Origin: Brevundimonas sp. UBA4609
GTDB lineage: Bacteria > Pseudomonadota > Alphaproteobacteria > Caulobacterales > Caulobacteraceae
Length of the DNA: 6,229 nucleotides
Direction: 5' to 3'
NCBI GenBank assembly: GCA_002386585.1
Contig: DGIZ01000161.1
Location: 1-6,229 of the forward strand
In this document: positions 1-4,750 of the stretch, in pieces
Position numbering within the stretch: position 1 is the first letter of the stretch
Layout of the letters: every line of letters begins with the position of its first letter
Notes under the pieces: generated by a model
Seen by the model: only the letters and a program-made list of their open reading frames with translations
What the model was told of the DNA's origin: nothing
The model's database searches: none
Made by a program: the position numbers and the translations under genes

Positions 1-321
1 CCGATCCGCGTACGCGAACGCCCCGCCGACGCCGTCGCCCTGGTCAGCCACAGCATCAGCGACGAAGACGCCCTGCGTCTGGCCGCCCGCAACGGCTGCA
101 CCCAATGGCAGGGCATGGATTCCTCGCTGAAGTTCTGCCTGATCGCCGAGGGCCGCTTCGACGCCTATCCGCGCACCGGCCCCACCAGCGAATGGGACAC
201 CGCCGCCGGCCAGGCCGTGCTGGAGGCGGCGGGCGGCCGCGTCCTGGCCGAGGACGGCCGTCCCTTGGCCTACGGCAAGCCCGGCTTCCTCAACGGCCCC
301 TTCTCCGCCATCGGCGCCTGA
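1..321 (+). CDS. cysQ: 3'(2'),5'-bisphosphate nucleotidase CysQ, C-terminal part (5' end outside window)
   Basis: The reading frame is open from base 1 to a TGA at 319-321 and gives the last 106 residues of an inositol-monophosphatase-superfamily protein. SSLKFC (visible residues 41-46), the IAEGRFDAYPR segment and WDTAAG (65-70) are typical of CysQ. Asp66 in WDTAAG corresponds to a conserved metal-binding aspartate of the family. The end, LNGPFSAIGA, also fits. CysQ is a cytoplasmic Mg2+-dependent phosphatase that removes the 3' phosphate from PAP (adenosine 3',5'-bisphosphate) or PAPS, by-products of sulfate assimilation. The N-terminal half, with the other metal ligands, lies outside the window, so activity cannot be judged. 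Other members of the superfamily (inositol monophosphatases) are the main alternative, but SSLKFC plus EWDTAAG favours CysQ. The gene converges on the aldo/keto-reductase-like gene with a 6-bp gap. Confidence 0.88.
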   Translation, partial: PIRVRERPADAVALVSHSISDEDALRLAARNGCTQWQGMDSSLKFCLIAEGRFDAYPRTGPTSEWDTAAGQAVLEAAGGRVLAEDGRPLAYGKPGFLNGPFSAIGA

Positions 322-333
322 AGCCGGTCAGGC
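316..333. terminator. Small inverted repeat spanning both convergent stop codons
   Basis: GCCTGA at 316-321 is repeated as its exact reverse complement TCAGGC at 328-333, around a 6-base loop. Each arm contains the stop codon of one gene: TGA of cysQ on the plus strand and TGA of the aldo/keto-reductase-like gene on the minus strand. The resulting hairpin would be the same in both transcripts. There is no U-tract on either side, so it is at best a weak or Rho-assisted bidirectional end signal, or a 3' end stabiliser. A 6-bp repeat in GC-rich DNA could be chance. Confidence 0.35.
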
Positions 334-1221
334 CGAGGCGTCCACCCGCGCCATCTCGATCTGGGCCGAGAGGCCGGCGGGCAGGTCGCGTTCGGGCACG
401 CTCGCCAGGTCTTCCAGATGCGCCCGGTCCCTGGGCCGGATCAGAACGCTGGCCACCGCCGGGTCCGCCAGGGCGTAGGCCAGGCAGATGGCCTCGCCGG
501 TCCAGCCCGGCGTCCGGTGCAGGAAGGCGAAGGAGCCCGGCCGCTCCAGATCGGCCTCGCCGCGCCCCGCGCCCCAGCCGCCGAACAGGCCCCGCTTCTT
601 CGCCCCGCCCGCATCGGCGGCGCGGCGCTCGGTGGCCAGGCTTTCGGGAAAATAGTCATAGGCGAACAGGCTCATCTCCCGATCGCGCGCGGCCTTCATG
701 CGCGAGCGCACCTGCCAGGGCACATTCGCGTGAAAGGGGGTGAACAGGACGTCGAACGCCCCGGTCGAGACATAGAGATCCGTCACCGGTTCATCGCCCG
801 ACACGCCCAGCATCCGCACATACTCGGCCTTCCGCATCGCCTTCAGGGCGGTCAGTGAGGTCTGGGGCAGCTCATCCTCGGCCGGGCGATCCAGCACCGC
901 CATGTCGAACCAGCCCAGGCCCGAGGCGTGCAGCCCCTGTTCGATCGAACGACCCAGCCTCTCGGCCGAGAAATCCCGGTCGGAGCCCAGGGTCGTGCTG
1001 ACCCACACCAGCCGCCGCTCGACATGGCCCAGGGCCTCGCCAACGGCCTGCAGCAGCATCGGGTCCAGCCGCTCGATATGATAAGCGTTCACCCCCGCCT
1101 CGAGCCCGGCGAACACCAGGTCGCGGACAGGGTTCGGCCCACGCGCCGCCGCCTCGGCCCCCAGGCTGAGCGTCAGACTGGAGACCGCAGCCCCCGAAGC
1201 GCCGAAGGGGCGGTAGCGCAT
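328..1221 (-). CDS. Aldo/keto-reductase-fold protein lacking the catalytic tetrad (probable pseudoenzyme)
   Basis: The 297-residue product aligns by eye over its whole length with the aldo/keto reductase (AKR) TIM barrel. It has an MRYRPFGASG start, a GLEAGVN segment (39-45), LVWVSTTLG (71-79), a WFDMAVLDRP strand (104-113), RMLGVSG (136-142) and a C-terminal SVLIRPR loop (258-264). Every member of the AKR tetrad is replaced: Asp by His48, Tyr by about Asp53, Lys by Thr77 and His by Asp111. The usual nicotinamide contacts are also changed: Asn of GVSN is Gly142, and the Gln before NPY is Phe160. Residues 200-226 form a Gly/Lys/Arg-rich insertion. I infer that it is not a normal NADPH-dependent reductase and may bind a ligand or partner instead. 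The reading frame is intact and keeps the local codon bias, so it is not a decayed gene. It lies 5 bp after bolA, has no strong Shine-Dalgarno sequence of its own, and is probably translated by coupling. Confidence 0.8.
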   Translation of the reverse strand: MRYRPFGASGAAVSSLTLSLGAEAAARGPNPVRDLVFAGLEAGVNAYHIERLDPMLLQAVGEALGHVERRLVWVSTTLGSDRDFSAERLGRSIEQGLHASGLGWFDMAVLDRPAEDELPQTSLTALKAMRKAEYVRMLGVSGDEPVTDLYVSTGAFDVLFTPFHANVPWQVRSRMKAARDREMSLFAYDYFPESLATERRAADAGGAKKRGLFGGWGAGRGEADLERPGSFAFLHRTPGWTGEAICLAYALADPAVASVLIRPRDRAHLEDLASVPERDLPAGLSAQIEMARVDASA

Positions 1222-1226
1222 GGGGT

Positions 1227-1469
1227 TCAGCCCGCCTCGACCGGCGCCGAGGTCTCCAGCGCCAGGGCGTGCAGTTCGCCGCCCATCTTGCCCTTCAGCG
1301 CGGCGTAGACGGTCTGATGCTGACGCACGCGGGGCATTCCGCGAAAGACCTCCGACACGATGCGGGCGCGATAGTGGTCGCCGTCGCCCGCCATGTCCTC
1401 GATGGCGATGTCCGCGTCGGGGAAGGCCTCCACCAGATGGGCGCGAAGGTCGTCGGCGGACATGGGCAT
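1227..1469 (-). CDS. bolA: BolA family protein
   Basis: This 80-residue protein covers the complete BolA domain. It shows the FPDADIAIEDMAGDGDHY segment (16-33), VSEVFRGMPRVRQHQTVYAAL (38-58, a degenerate helix-turn-helix-like region) and the C-terminal HALAL (67-71). His67 is the invariant BolA histidine that, in characterised BolA-monothiol-glutaredoxin complexes, ligates a shared [2Fe-2S] cluster. The family acts in Fe-S cluster handling and iron sensing, and E. coli BolA also affects morphology and transcription. No glutaredoxin gene is present in the window. I chose the ATG at 1469 because AGGAGTT at 1481-1475 is 5 bases upstream; a second ATG at 1463 would leave an 11-base spacer. The protein could be of the BolA or the IbaG/BolA2 type, and the sequence alone does not settle this. 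The AKR-like gene follows after only 5 bp, which suggests a functional pair. Confidence 0.92.
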   Translation of the reverse strand: MPMSADDLRAHLVEAFPDADIAIEDMAGDGDHYRARIVSEVFRGMPRVRQHQTVYAALKGKMGGELHALALETSAPVEAG

Positions 1470-1550
1470 CTTGGAACTCCTGAAACGCAGAAGGCCGCTT
1501 CCGGGCCTGAATTGTAAAGCTTATCGCCCCGCGCCCCGCCTGTCAGCCGC
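1470..1550 (-). promoter_or_regulatory. GNAT-bolA spacer with bolA ribosome-binding site and possible internal promoter
   Basis: This is the only sizeable gap (81 bp) inside the minus-strand cluster. Read on the minus strand it contains AGGAGTT (1481-1475), a good Shine-Dalgarno sequence for bolA. It also has TACAAT (1516-1511), five of six matches to a bacterial -10 hexamer, in a locally AT-rich patch. CTGACA (1546-1541) resembles a -35, but its 24-bp spacing from TACAAT is too long; the GATAAG at 1525-1520 would sit 15 bp away. An internal promoter giving bolA and the AKR-like gene separate control is therefore possible but weakly supported. The ribosome-binding site is well supported. Confidence 0.35.
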
Positions 1551-2069
1551 TCATCCGGCGCGAGGGCGCTCATACAGGTCGACGGCCGATCCCTTGTAGT
1601 CCGCGCGGGCGTAGGGGCGATAGCCCACCCGCTCGGCCAGACGCACCGAGGGCGCGTTCTCGGGCGAGATCATGCAGACCGTGCGCGGCTCCAGCCGATA
1701 GGCGTCGGTCCAGGCCAGGGCCGCCTCCAGCGCCTCGCGCGCCAGGCCCGCGCCCTGGAAGGCGGGCGCCACGCCCCAGCCCAGTTCCGGCGCGTCGAAG
1801 GGCGGCTCGATCTCGCGGCGGTAGTCCAGAACCCCGACGCTGCCGACATAGGCCCCCGTCGTCGTCTCGCGGATCGACCAGTTGCCGTAGCCCTTGGCCT
1901 GCCAGTGGCCGATGTCGCGCAGCAGGCGGAACCAGACTTCCTCCTCGGACAGGCCCCGCCCCATGATGTGGCGGGTGAACTCGGCGTCGGCCCACAGGGC
2001 GGCCAGGTCGTCCATGTCGCCGACGGCGACGGGCGTCAGGGTCAGGCGTTGGGTGGTCAGAACAGTCAC
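1551..2069 (-). CDS. GNAT family N-acetyltransferase (RimJ/RimL-like, Acetyltransf_3 type)
   Basis: This 172-residue protein has the full GNAT order. The N-terminal LTTQRLTLTPV strand (4-14) is typical of RimJ/RimL-like enzymes. ELGWGVAPAFQGAGLAREAL (95-114) follows, with Q105-G-A-G108-L-A as the acetyl-CoA pyrophosphate-binding motif A. ISPENAPSVRLAERVGYRPY (134-153) is motif B, with the usual Asn and Ser. Such enzymes move an acetyl group from acetyl-CoA to an amine, either a protein N-terminus or a small molecule; the substrate cannot be read from sequence. The start is GTG at 2069-2067. It overlaps the radC TGA stop by 4 bases (GTGA), so the two genes are probably translationally coupled. 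A weak GGGA lies 5 bases upstream of the GTG. The length is normal for the family and no key motif is missing. Confidence 0.88.
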   Translation of the reverse strand: MTVLTTQRLTLTPVAVGDMDDLAALWADAEFTRHIMGRGLSEEEVWFRLLRDIGHWQAKGYGNWSIRETTTGAYVGSVGVLDYRREIEPPFDAPELGWGVAPAFQGAGLAREALEAALAWTDAYRLEPRTVCMISPENAPSVRLAERVGYRPYARADYKGSAVDLYERPRAG

Positions 2070-2797
2070 ATCAGTCCCAATTGCTTGAAGCTGGCCACGC
2101 CTTCGCGGCCGACGATGAGGTGGTCGTGAACCTGGACCGACAGGGCGCGTGCGGCCTCGATCACCTGTCTGGTCATGTCGATGTCGGCCCGACTGGGCGT
2201 CGGATCGCCCGAGGGGTGGTTGTGGACGATGATCATGGCACTGGCCGACAGCTCCAGCGCCCGGCGCACCACCTCGCGCGGATAGACCGGGGCGTGGTCG
2301 ACCGTGCCCCGGTTCTGAATCTCGTCGAGGATCAGCTGGTTCTTCTTGTCGAGATAGAGGACGCGGAACTGCTCGCGCGGCTCATGCTGCAAGGACAGGC
2401 GCACATAGGCCAGCAGCGCCGTCCACGATGAGATGACGGTGCGCCGGTTCGCCTCCTCCTTGGCCACCCGGCGCGAGACTTCGTGCAGGGCGGCGATGTC
2501 CAGCGCCGTTTCAGGCCCAAGCCCCTTGGCCCGACCGCGCGAATCCTCGGCCCTGACGGTCATCAGATCCTCGACCGAGGCCGCCAGCACCGCCGCCAGC
2601 GATCCGAACCGCGTCAGCAGGGCCTTGGCCACCGGCTTGACGTCGCCCTGCGGCTGGCTGCGGAACAGGAACAGCTCCAGCAGCTCATAGTCCGGCAGAT
2701 GATGGAGGCCCGCCGTGCGCGCGCGTTCACGCAGCCGTTCGCGATGACCGGCGTGGTGCGGCTTGGCCTTCGGTTGTTCCGGCGGTTGATCGAGCAT
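2066..2797 (-). CDS. radC: RadC family JAB/MPN+ domain protein
   Basis: The 243-residue product has the standard RadC architecture. An N-terminal helix-hairpin-helix region (about 35-105, with GLGP at 92-95) is followed by a JAB/MPN+ metalloprotease-like domain. The zinc motif is complete: H192-N-H194-P-S-G-D-P-T-P-S202, with D205 three residues further on. The family was named for DNA repair in E. coli, but that role has been questioned and the biochemical function is unsettled. The conserved motif predicts a Zn2+ hydrolase acting in the cytoplasm. There is a short extra charged stretch (about 82-90) just before GLGP. The ATG at 2797 has a strong GGGAGG Shine-Dalgarno 3 bases upstream, but it is embedded in a hairpin. 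The gene follows map after 26 bp and overlaps the GNAT gene by 4 bp. As I recall, map-radC adjacency is common in Alphaproteobacteria. Confidence 0.93.
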   Translation of the reverse strand: MLDQPPEQPKAKPHHAGHRERLRERARTAGLHHLPDYELLELFLFRSQPQGDVKPVAKALLTRFGSLAAVLAASVEDLMTVRAEDSRGRAKGLGPETALDIAALHEVSRRVAKEEANRRTVISSWTALLAYVRLSLQHEPREQFRVLYLDKKNQLILDEIQNRGTVDHAPVYPREVVRRALELSASAMIIVHNHPSGDPTPSRADIDMTRQVIEAARALSVQVHDHLIVGREGVASFKQLGLM

Positions 2798-2821
2798 CAG
2801 CCTCCCCCGGAAGGGAGACTA
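2798..2821 (-). promoter_or_regulatory. RNA hairpin masking the radC ribosome-binding site
   Basis: In the minus-strand transcript the bases from 2821 to 2813 (UAGUCUCCC) can pair with those from 2806 to 2798 (GGGAGGCUG) around the loop UUCCGG. This gives a 9-bp stem: seven Watson-Crick pairs plus two G-U pairs. The arm nearest radC contains the whole GGGAGG Shine-Dalgarno and ends directly against the AUG. The two G-U positions would be A-C mismatches in a plus-strand RNA, so the structure favours the sense of the operon. The map stop codon (2826-2824) lies only 2 bases before the stem. A ribosome finishing map would therefore melt it, which predicts map-dependent translation of radC. Confidence 0.55.
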
Positions 2822-2823
2822 GC

Positions 2824-3645
2824 TCAGAATTTCGGGCGGAAAAGACCCTTGGGCGAGGCGGTGAATATCTCCAGCCCGTCCTCGGTCACGCCGATCGAAT
2901 GTTCGCACTGCGACGACAGCGACTTGTCGCGCGTCACGGCGGTCCAGCCGTCCGACAGCACCTTCACCGCCGGCTTGCCCAGATTCACCATCGGCTCGAC
3001 GGTGAAGAACATGCCCGGCTTCAGCACCGCACCCTCGCCGCGACGGCCGTAGTGCAGGACGTTGGGGCTGTCGTGGAAGACCCGGCCGATGCCGTGGCCG
3101 CAGAAGTCGCGGACCACGCTCATGCGCTGCGCCTCGACGAACTTCTGGATGGCGAAGCCGATGTCGCCGAAGGTGTTCCCCGGCTTGATCTGGGCCAGGC
3201 CCAGGTCCAGCGAGTCATAGGTGACGTCGATCAGCCGCTTGGCGCGGGCGTTGATCTCGCCGACCGGGTACATCCGGCTGCTATCGCCGTGCCAGCCGTC
3301 GACGATGACCGTATGGTCGATGTTGACGATGTCGCCTTCCTTCAGAACCTTGTCGCCGGGAATGCCGTGGCAGACGACGTGGTTGATCGAGGTGCAGACC
3401 GTCTTGGTATAGCCCTTGTAGCCCAGGCAGGCGGGGACGCCGCCGTTGTCCAGGGTGAACTCGCGCACCAGATCGTCCAGTTCGCCCGTGGTGACGCCCG
3501 GCTTCACATGCTCGCCGATCATGTCCAGCGCCTCGGCGACCAGACGGCCCGCCTTGCGCATGCCCTCGAACCCTTCCGCGTCATAGATGCGGATTTCGTG
3601 GCTGCGGACAAAGACGTCGGTTTCCAGGTCGGGGGTCTCGTACAT
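2824..3645 (-). CDS. map: Type I methionyl aminopeptidase
   Basis: This enzyme removes the initiator methionine from nascent proteins in the cytoplasm. All five metal ligands can be read: Asp110 (VNID), Asp121 (WHGD), His184 (CGHGIG), Glu217 (TVEPM) and Glu248 (SQCEHS). Their spacings (11, 63, 33 and 31) match those of E. coli MetAP, where the ligands are D97, D108, H171, E204 and E235. The substrate-contacting His93 (VVCHGIP) is also present. I start at the ATG at 3645, giving 273 residues. The frame stays open to a TTG at 3675, but that codon falls in the loop of a hairpin and adds a Pro/Arg-rich stretch unlike the family. No clear Shine-Dalgarno precedes 3645, so the start is less certain than the identity. 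Compared with E. coli, the N-terminus is about 15 residues longer. There is no N-terminal zinc-finger extension. The gene leads the minus-strand cluster and is followed by radC 26 bp later. Confidence 0.96.
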   Translation of the reverse strand: MYETPDLETDVFVRSHEIRIYDAEGFEGMRKAGRLVAEALDMIGEHVKPGVTTGELDDLVREFTLDNGGVPACLGYKGYTKTVCTSINHVVCHGIPGDKVLKEGDIVNIDHTVIVDGWHGDSSRMYPVGEINARAKRLIDVTYDSLDLGLAQIKPGNTFGDIGFAIQKFVEAQRMSVVRDFCGHGIGRVFHDSPNVLHYGRRGEGAVLKPGMFFTVEPMVNLGKPAVKVLSDGWTAVTRDKSLSSQCEHSIGVTEDGLEIFTASPKGLFRPKF

Positions 3646-3663
3646 GCTCGGCTTTCGGGGAGG

Positions 3664-3682
3664 CGCGCTCCGCAAGAGCGCG
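3664..3682 (-). promoter_or_regulatory. GC-rich hairpin in the map leader
   Basis: CGCGCTC at 3664-3670 and GAGCGCG at 3676-3682 are perfect reverse complements around a 5-base loop, giving a 7-bp GC-rich stem. In the map transcript it would occupy about -37 to -19 relative to the ATG at 3645. It has no U-tract after it, so it is not a standard terminator. It may stabilise the leader, control ribosome access to a start that lacks a clear Shine-Dalgarno, or have no role. Confidence 0.4.
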
Positions 3683-3721
3683 GAACGGGCGAAGAGGCTG
3701 CTTTCAGGACTTCAGATGGTC

Positions 3722-3750
3722 AGACTAGCATAAAACCTCAAGCCCGTCAG
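3722..3750 (-). promoter_or_regulatory. Candidate map promoter
   Basis: On the minus strand, CTGACGG (3750-3744) matches six of seven bases of the Caulobacter housekeeping -35 consensus TTGACGS. After a 14-bp spacer comes GCTAGTCT (3729-3722), which keeps the GCTA core of the -10 consensus GCTANAWC but not its last positions. The spacing lies within the range I recall for Caulobacter (10-14 bp). Transcription would start near 3715, giving a leader of about 70 bases that includes the GC hairpin. This rests on eye matching only. Confidence 0.4.
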
Positions 3751-3759
3751 GGTTCACGG

Positions 3760-3788
3760 CTGACGCAAGCGCGCGCCCTTCCTATCTA
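3760..3788 (+). promoter_or_regulatory. Candidate promoter for the CinA-like gene, predicting a leaderless mRNA
   Basis: CTGACGC at 3760-3766 matches six of seven bases of the Caulobacter -35 consensus TTGACGS. After 14 bp, CCTATCTA at 3781-3788 is a poor match to the -10 consensus. With the usual 6-base gap after the -10, the first transcribed base would be the A of the ATG at 3795. No Shine-Dalgarno sequence precedes that ATG, which agrees with a leaderless transcript. Its -35 is the mirror image of the candidate map -35 nine bases away. Confidence 0.4.
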
Positions 3789-3794
3789 CGGGCC

Positions 3795-4565
3795 ATGTCC
3801 CAGCCCCTGCCCTCCCCCACCGCCGCCGTCCTGATCATCGGCGACGAAATCCTGTCTGGTCGCACGCGCGACACCAATCTGAACACCCTGGCCCGCTTCC
3901 TGTCGCCGCTGGGCGTCGATCTGATGGAGGCGCGGGTGGTCGGCGATCGTCAGGATCAGATCGTCGCGGCGCTGAACGCCCTGCGTGCGGCCCACGACTA
4001 CGTCTTCACCACCGGCGGCATCGGCCCGACCCATGACGACATCACCGCCGATGCGGTCGGCGCCGCCTTCGGCCTTCCCGTACGCGAACACCCCGAGGCG
4101 CTCGCCATCCTCGCGCGCCGCTATGCGCCGGGAGAGTTCAACGCTGCGCGGCGCCGCATGGCCCGCGTGCCCGAAGGCGGCGTCCTGATCGCCAATCCGG
4201 TCAGCGACGCGCCGGGCTTCCAGGTCGACAACGTCTTCGTCATGGCCGGCGTGCCCAAGATCATGGAGGCCATGCTGGACGATGTCGCGCCGCGCCTGAA
4301 AACCGGCGCCCCGGTGCACAGCCGATCCCTGCGCGTCACCGGCGTCGGCGAGGGCGCCGTGGCCGACATATTGCGCGCCGCAGCCGAGGCGCGACCGCAT
4401 CTGTCCTTCGGCTCCTACCCCTTCGGTTTCGGCGCCGGACAGACCGCCGGCGAGGTCGGAACCCAGCTGGTGATCCGGGGTCGAGATCAGTCTGAAGTTG
4501 ACGCTGCGGAACACGATCTAACCGCAAACCTGCGTTCTTCAGGCATCGAAATTGCCGTTACGTAA
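3795..4565 (+). CDS. Stand-alone CinA-type molybdopterin-binding domain protein (competence/damage-inducible protein A family, N-terminal domain only)
   Basis: The 256-residue protein has the MoaB/MogA-like fold signature. AAVLIIGDEILSGRTRDTN (10-28) is followed by TTGGIGPTHDDIT (72-84), the glycine-rich and acidic motifs that form the pterin/nucleotide pocket in the family. FVMAGVPKIMEAM (148-160) is the usual later motif. Full-length CinA is about 400-430 residues and carries a C-terminal NMN deamidase (PncC) domain; that domain is absent here, and the protein ends after a short ferredoxin-like region. Related single-domain proteins are common in Alphaproteobacteria. Pyrophosphatase or cofactor roles are known for some relatives, but the substrate here is unknown, and the family name does not prove a role in competence. 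The ATG at 3795 is the only possible start: an in-frame TAG lies at 3726-3728 with no ATG, GTG or TTG between. No Shine-Dalgarno is visible. The last 25 or so codons are clearly less GC-rich than the rest. Confidence 0.9.
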   Translation: MSQPLPSPTAAVLIIGDEILSGRTRDTNLNTLARFLSPLGVDLMEARVVGDRQDQIVAALNALRAAHDYVFTTGGIGPTHDDITADAVGAAFGLPVREHPEALAILARRYAPGEFNAARRRMARVPEGGVLIANPVSDAPGFQVDNVFVMAGVPKIMEAMLDDVAPRLKTGAPVHSRSLRVTGVGEGAVADILRAAAEARPHLSFGSYPFGFGAGQTAGEVGTQLVIRGRDQSEVDAAEHDLTANLRSSGIEIAVT

Positions 4566-4598
4566 CCTCACCAAGGTGTGAAATTGTGCGATTTTTGC

Positions 4599-4651
4599 GC
4601 CACGCTTTCGCCGAGAAGGGGTCCGACACCGGCCTTGGACGCAACGCTTTC
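4599..4651. repeat. Pair of 11-base direct repeats 42 bp apart
   Basis: GCCACGCTTTC at 4599-4609 and GCAACGCTTTC at 4641-4651 are identical at 10 of 11 positions. Their start-to-start distance of 42 bp is four helical turns, which would place both on the same DNA face. They lie 100-150 bases upstream of the FadL-like gene and could be binding sites for a regulator. Chance is not excluded. Confidence 0.35.
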
Positions 4652-4737
4652 ATGACACGGACGCTGTGGCTGTTAGCGTGACGGCTCTCCCCGAACCAAG
4701 GCTGGCCGCCTCTACAAAAATGGCCGGCCCATTACAT

Positions 4738-4743
4738 AGGTGA
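4738..4743 (+). promoter_or_regulatory. Ribosome-binding site of the FadL-like gene
   Basis: AGGTGA is a six-base match to the anti-Shine-Dalgarno sequence. A 7-base spacer separates it from the ATG at 4751, which fixes that start. It is the cleanest ribosome-binding site on the plus strand of the window and contrasts with the CinA-like gene upstream, which has none. Confidence 0.75.
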
Positions 4744-4750
4744 AGCGTAA

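Larger units (their letters stand above)
4566..4750 (+). promoter_or_regulatory. Non-coding control region upstream of the FadL-like gene
   Basis: These 185 bases hold no plausible gene and are less GC-rich than the rest, with A- and T-runs at 4591-4596 and 4716-4720. No strong terminator follows the CinA-like gene. I see no complete promoter. TCTACAAA (4711-4718) is a fair match to the Caulobacter -10 consensus but has no -35 at the right distance. GTGACGG (4678-4684) resembles a -35 but lies 26 bp from it. CCAAGG, CCTTGG and CCAAGG recur at 4571, 4633 and 4696, and AATGG/CCATT forms a short inverted repeat at 4719-4733. The length and motif content suggest that the outer-membrane gene has its own regulated promoter here. 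Confidence 0.5.

Noticed and set aside
105..743. Plus-strand open frame of 212 codons across the cysQ/AKR-like junction
   Set aside because: Its product is mostly Arg, Pro, Gly and Ser, it overlaps two supported genes in other frames, and it has no family resemblance.
3646..3675. Ten-codon N-terminal extension of Map from a TTG start
   Set aside because: The added residues (RSAPPRKPS) do not resemble the family, TTG is a rare start, and the codon falls in the loop of a leader hairpin. The ATG at 3645 is preferred.
2899..3834. Plus-strand open frame of 311 codons opposite map and the control region
   Set aside because: It is antisense to a complete, motif-perfect methionine aminopeptidase, runs through the divergent promoter region, and has no recognisable domain.
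3786..4514. Minus-strand open frame of 242 codons opposite the CinA-like gene
   Set aside because: The real gene on the plus strand has the full family motifs. The antisense product is biased in composition and would start inside the coding sequence.
4581..4596. Possible terminator after the CinA-like gene (AAAT...ATTT followed by Ts)
   Set aside because: The stem is only four A-T pairs with at best a weak extension and a two-base loop, too weak for intrinsic termination.
4719..4733. AATGG/CCATT inverted repeat with a GGCCGGCC core, considered as an operator
   Set aside because: The arms are 5 bases, the core palindrome has a different centre, and GGCC-rich palindromes are common at this GC content. 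It was kept only as a remark in the region entry.
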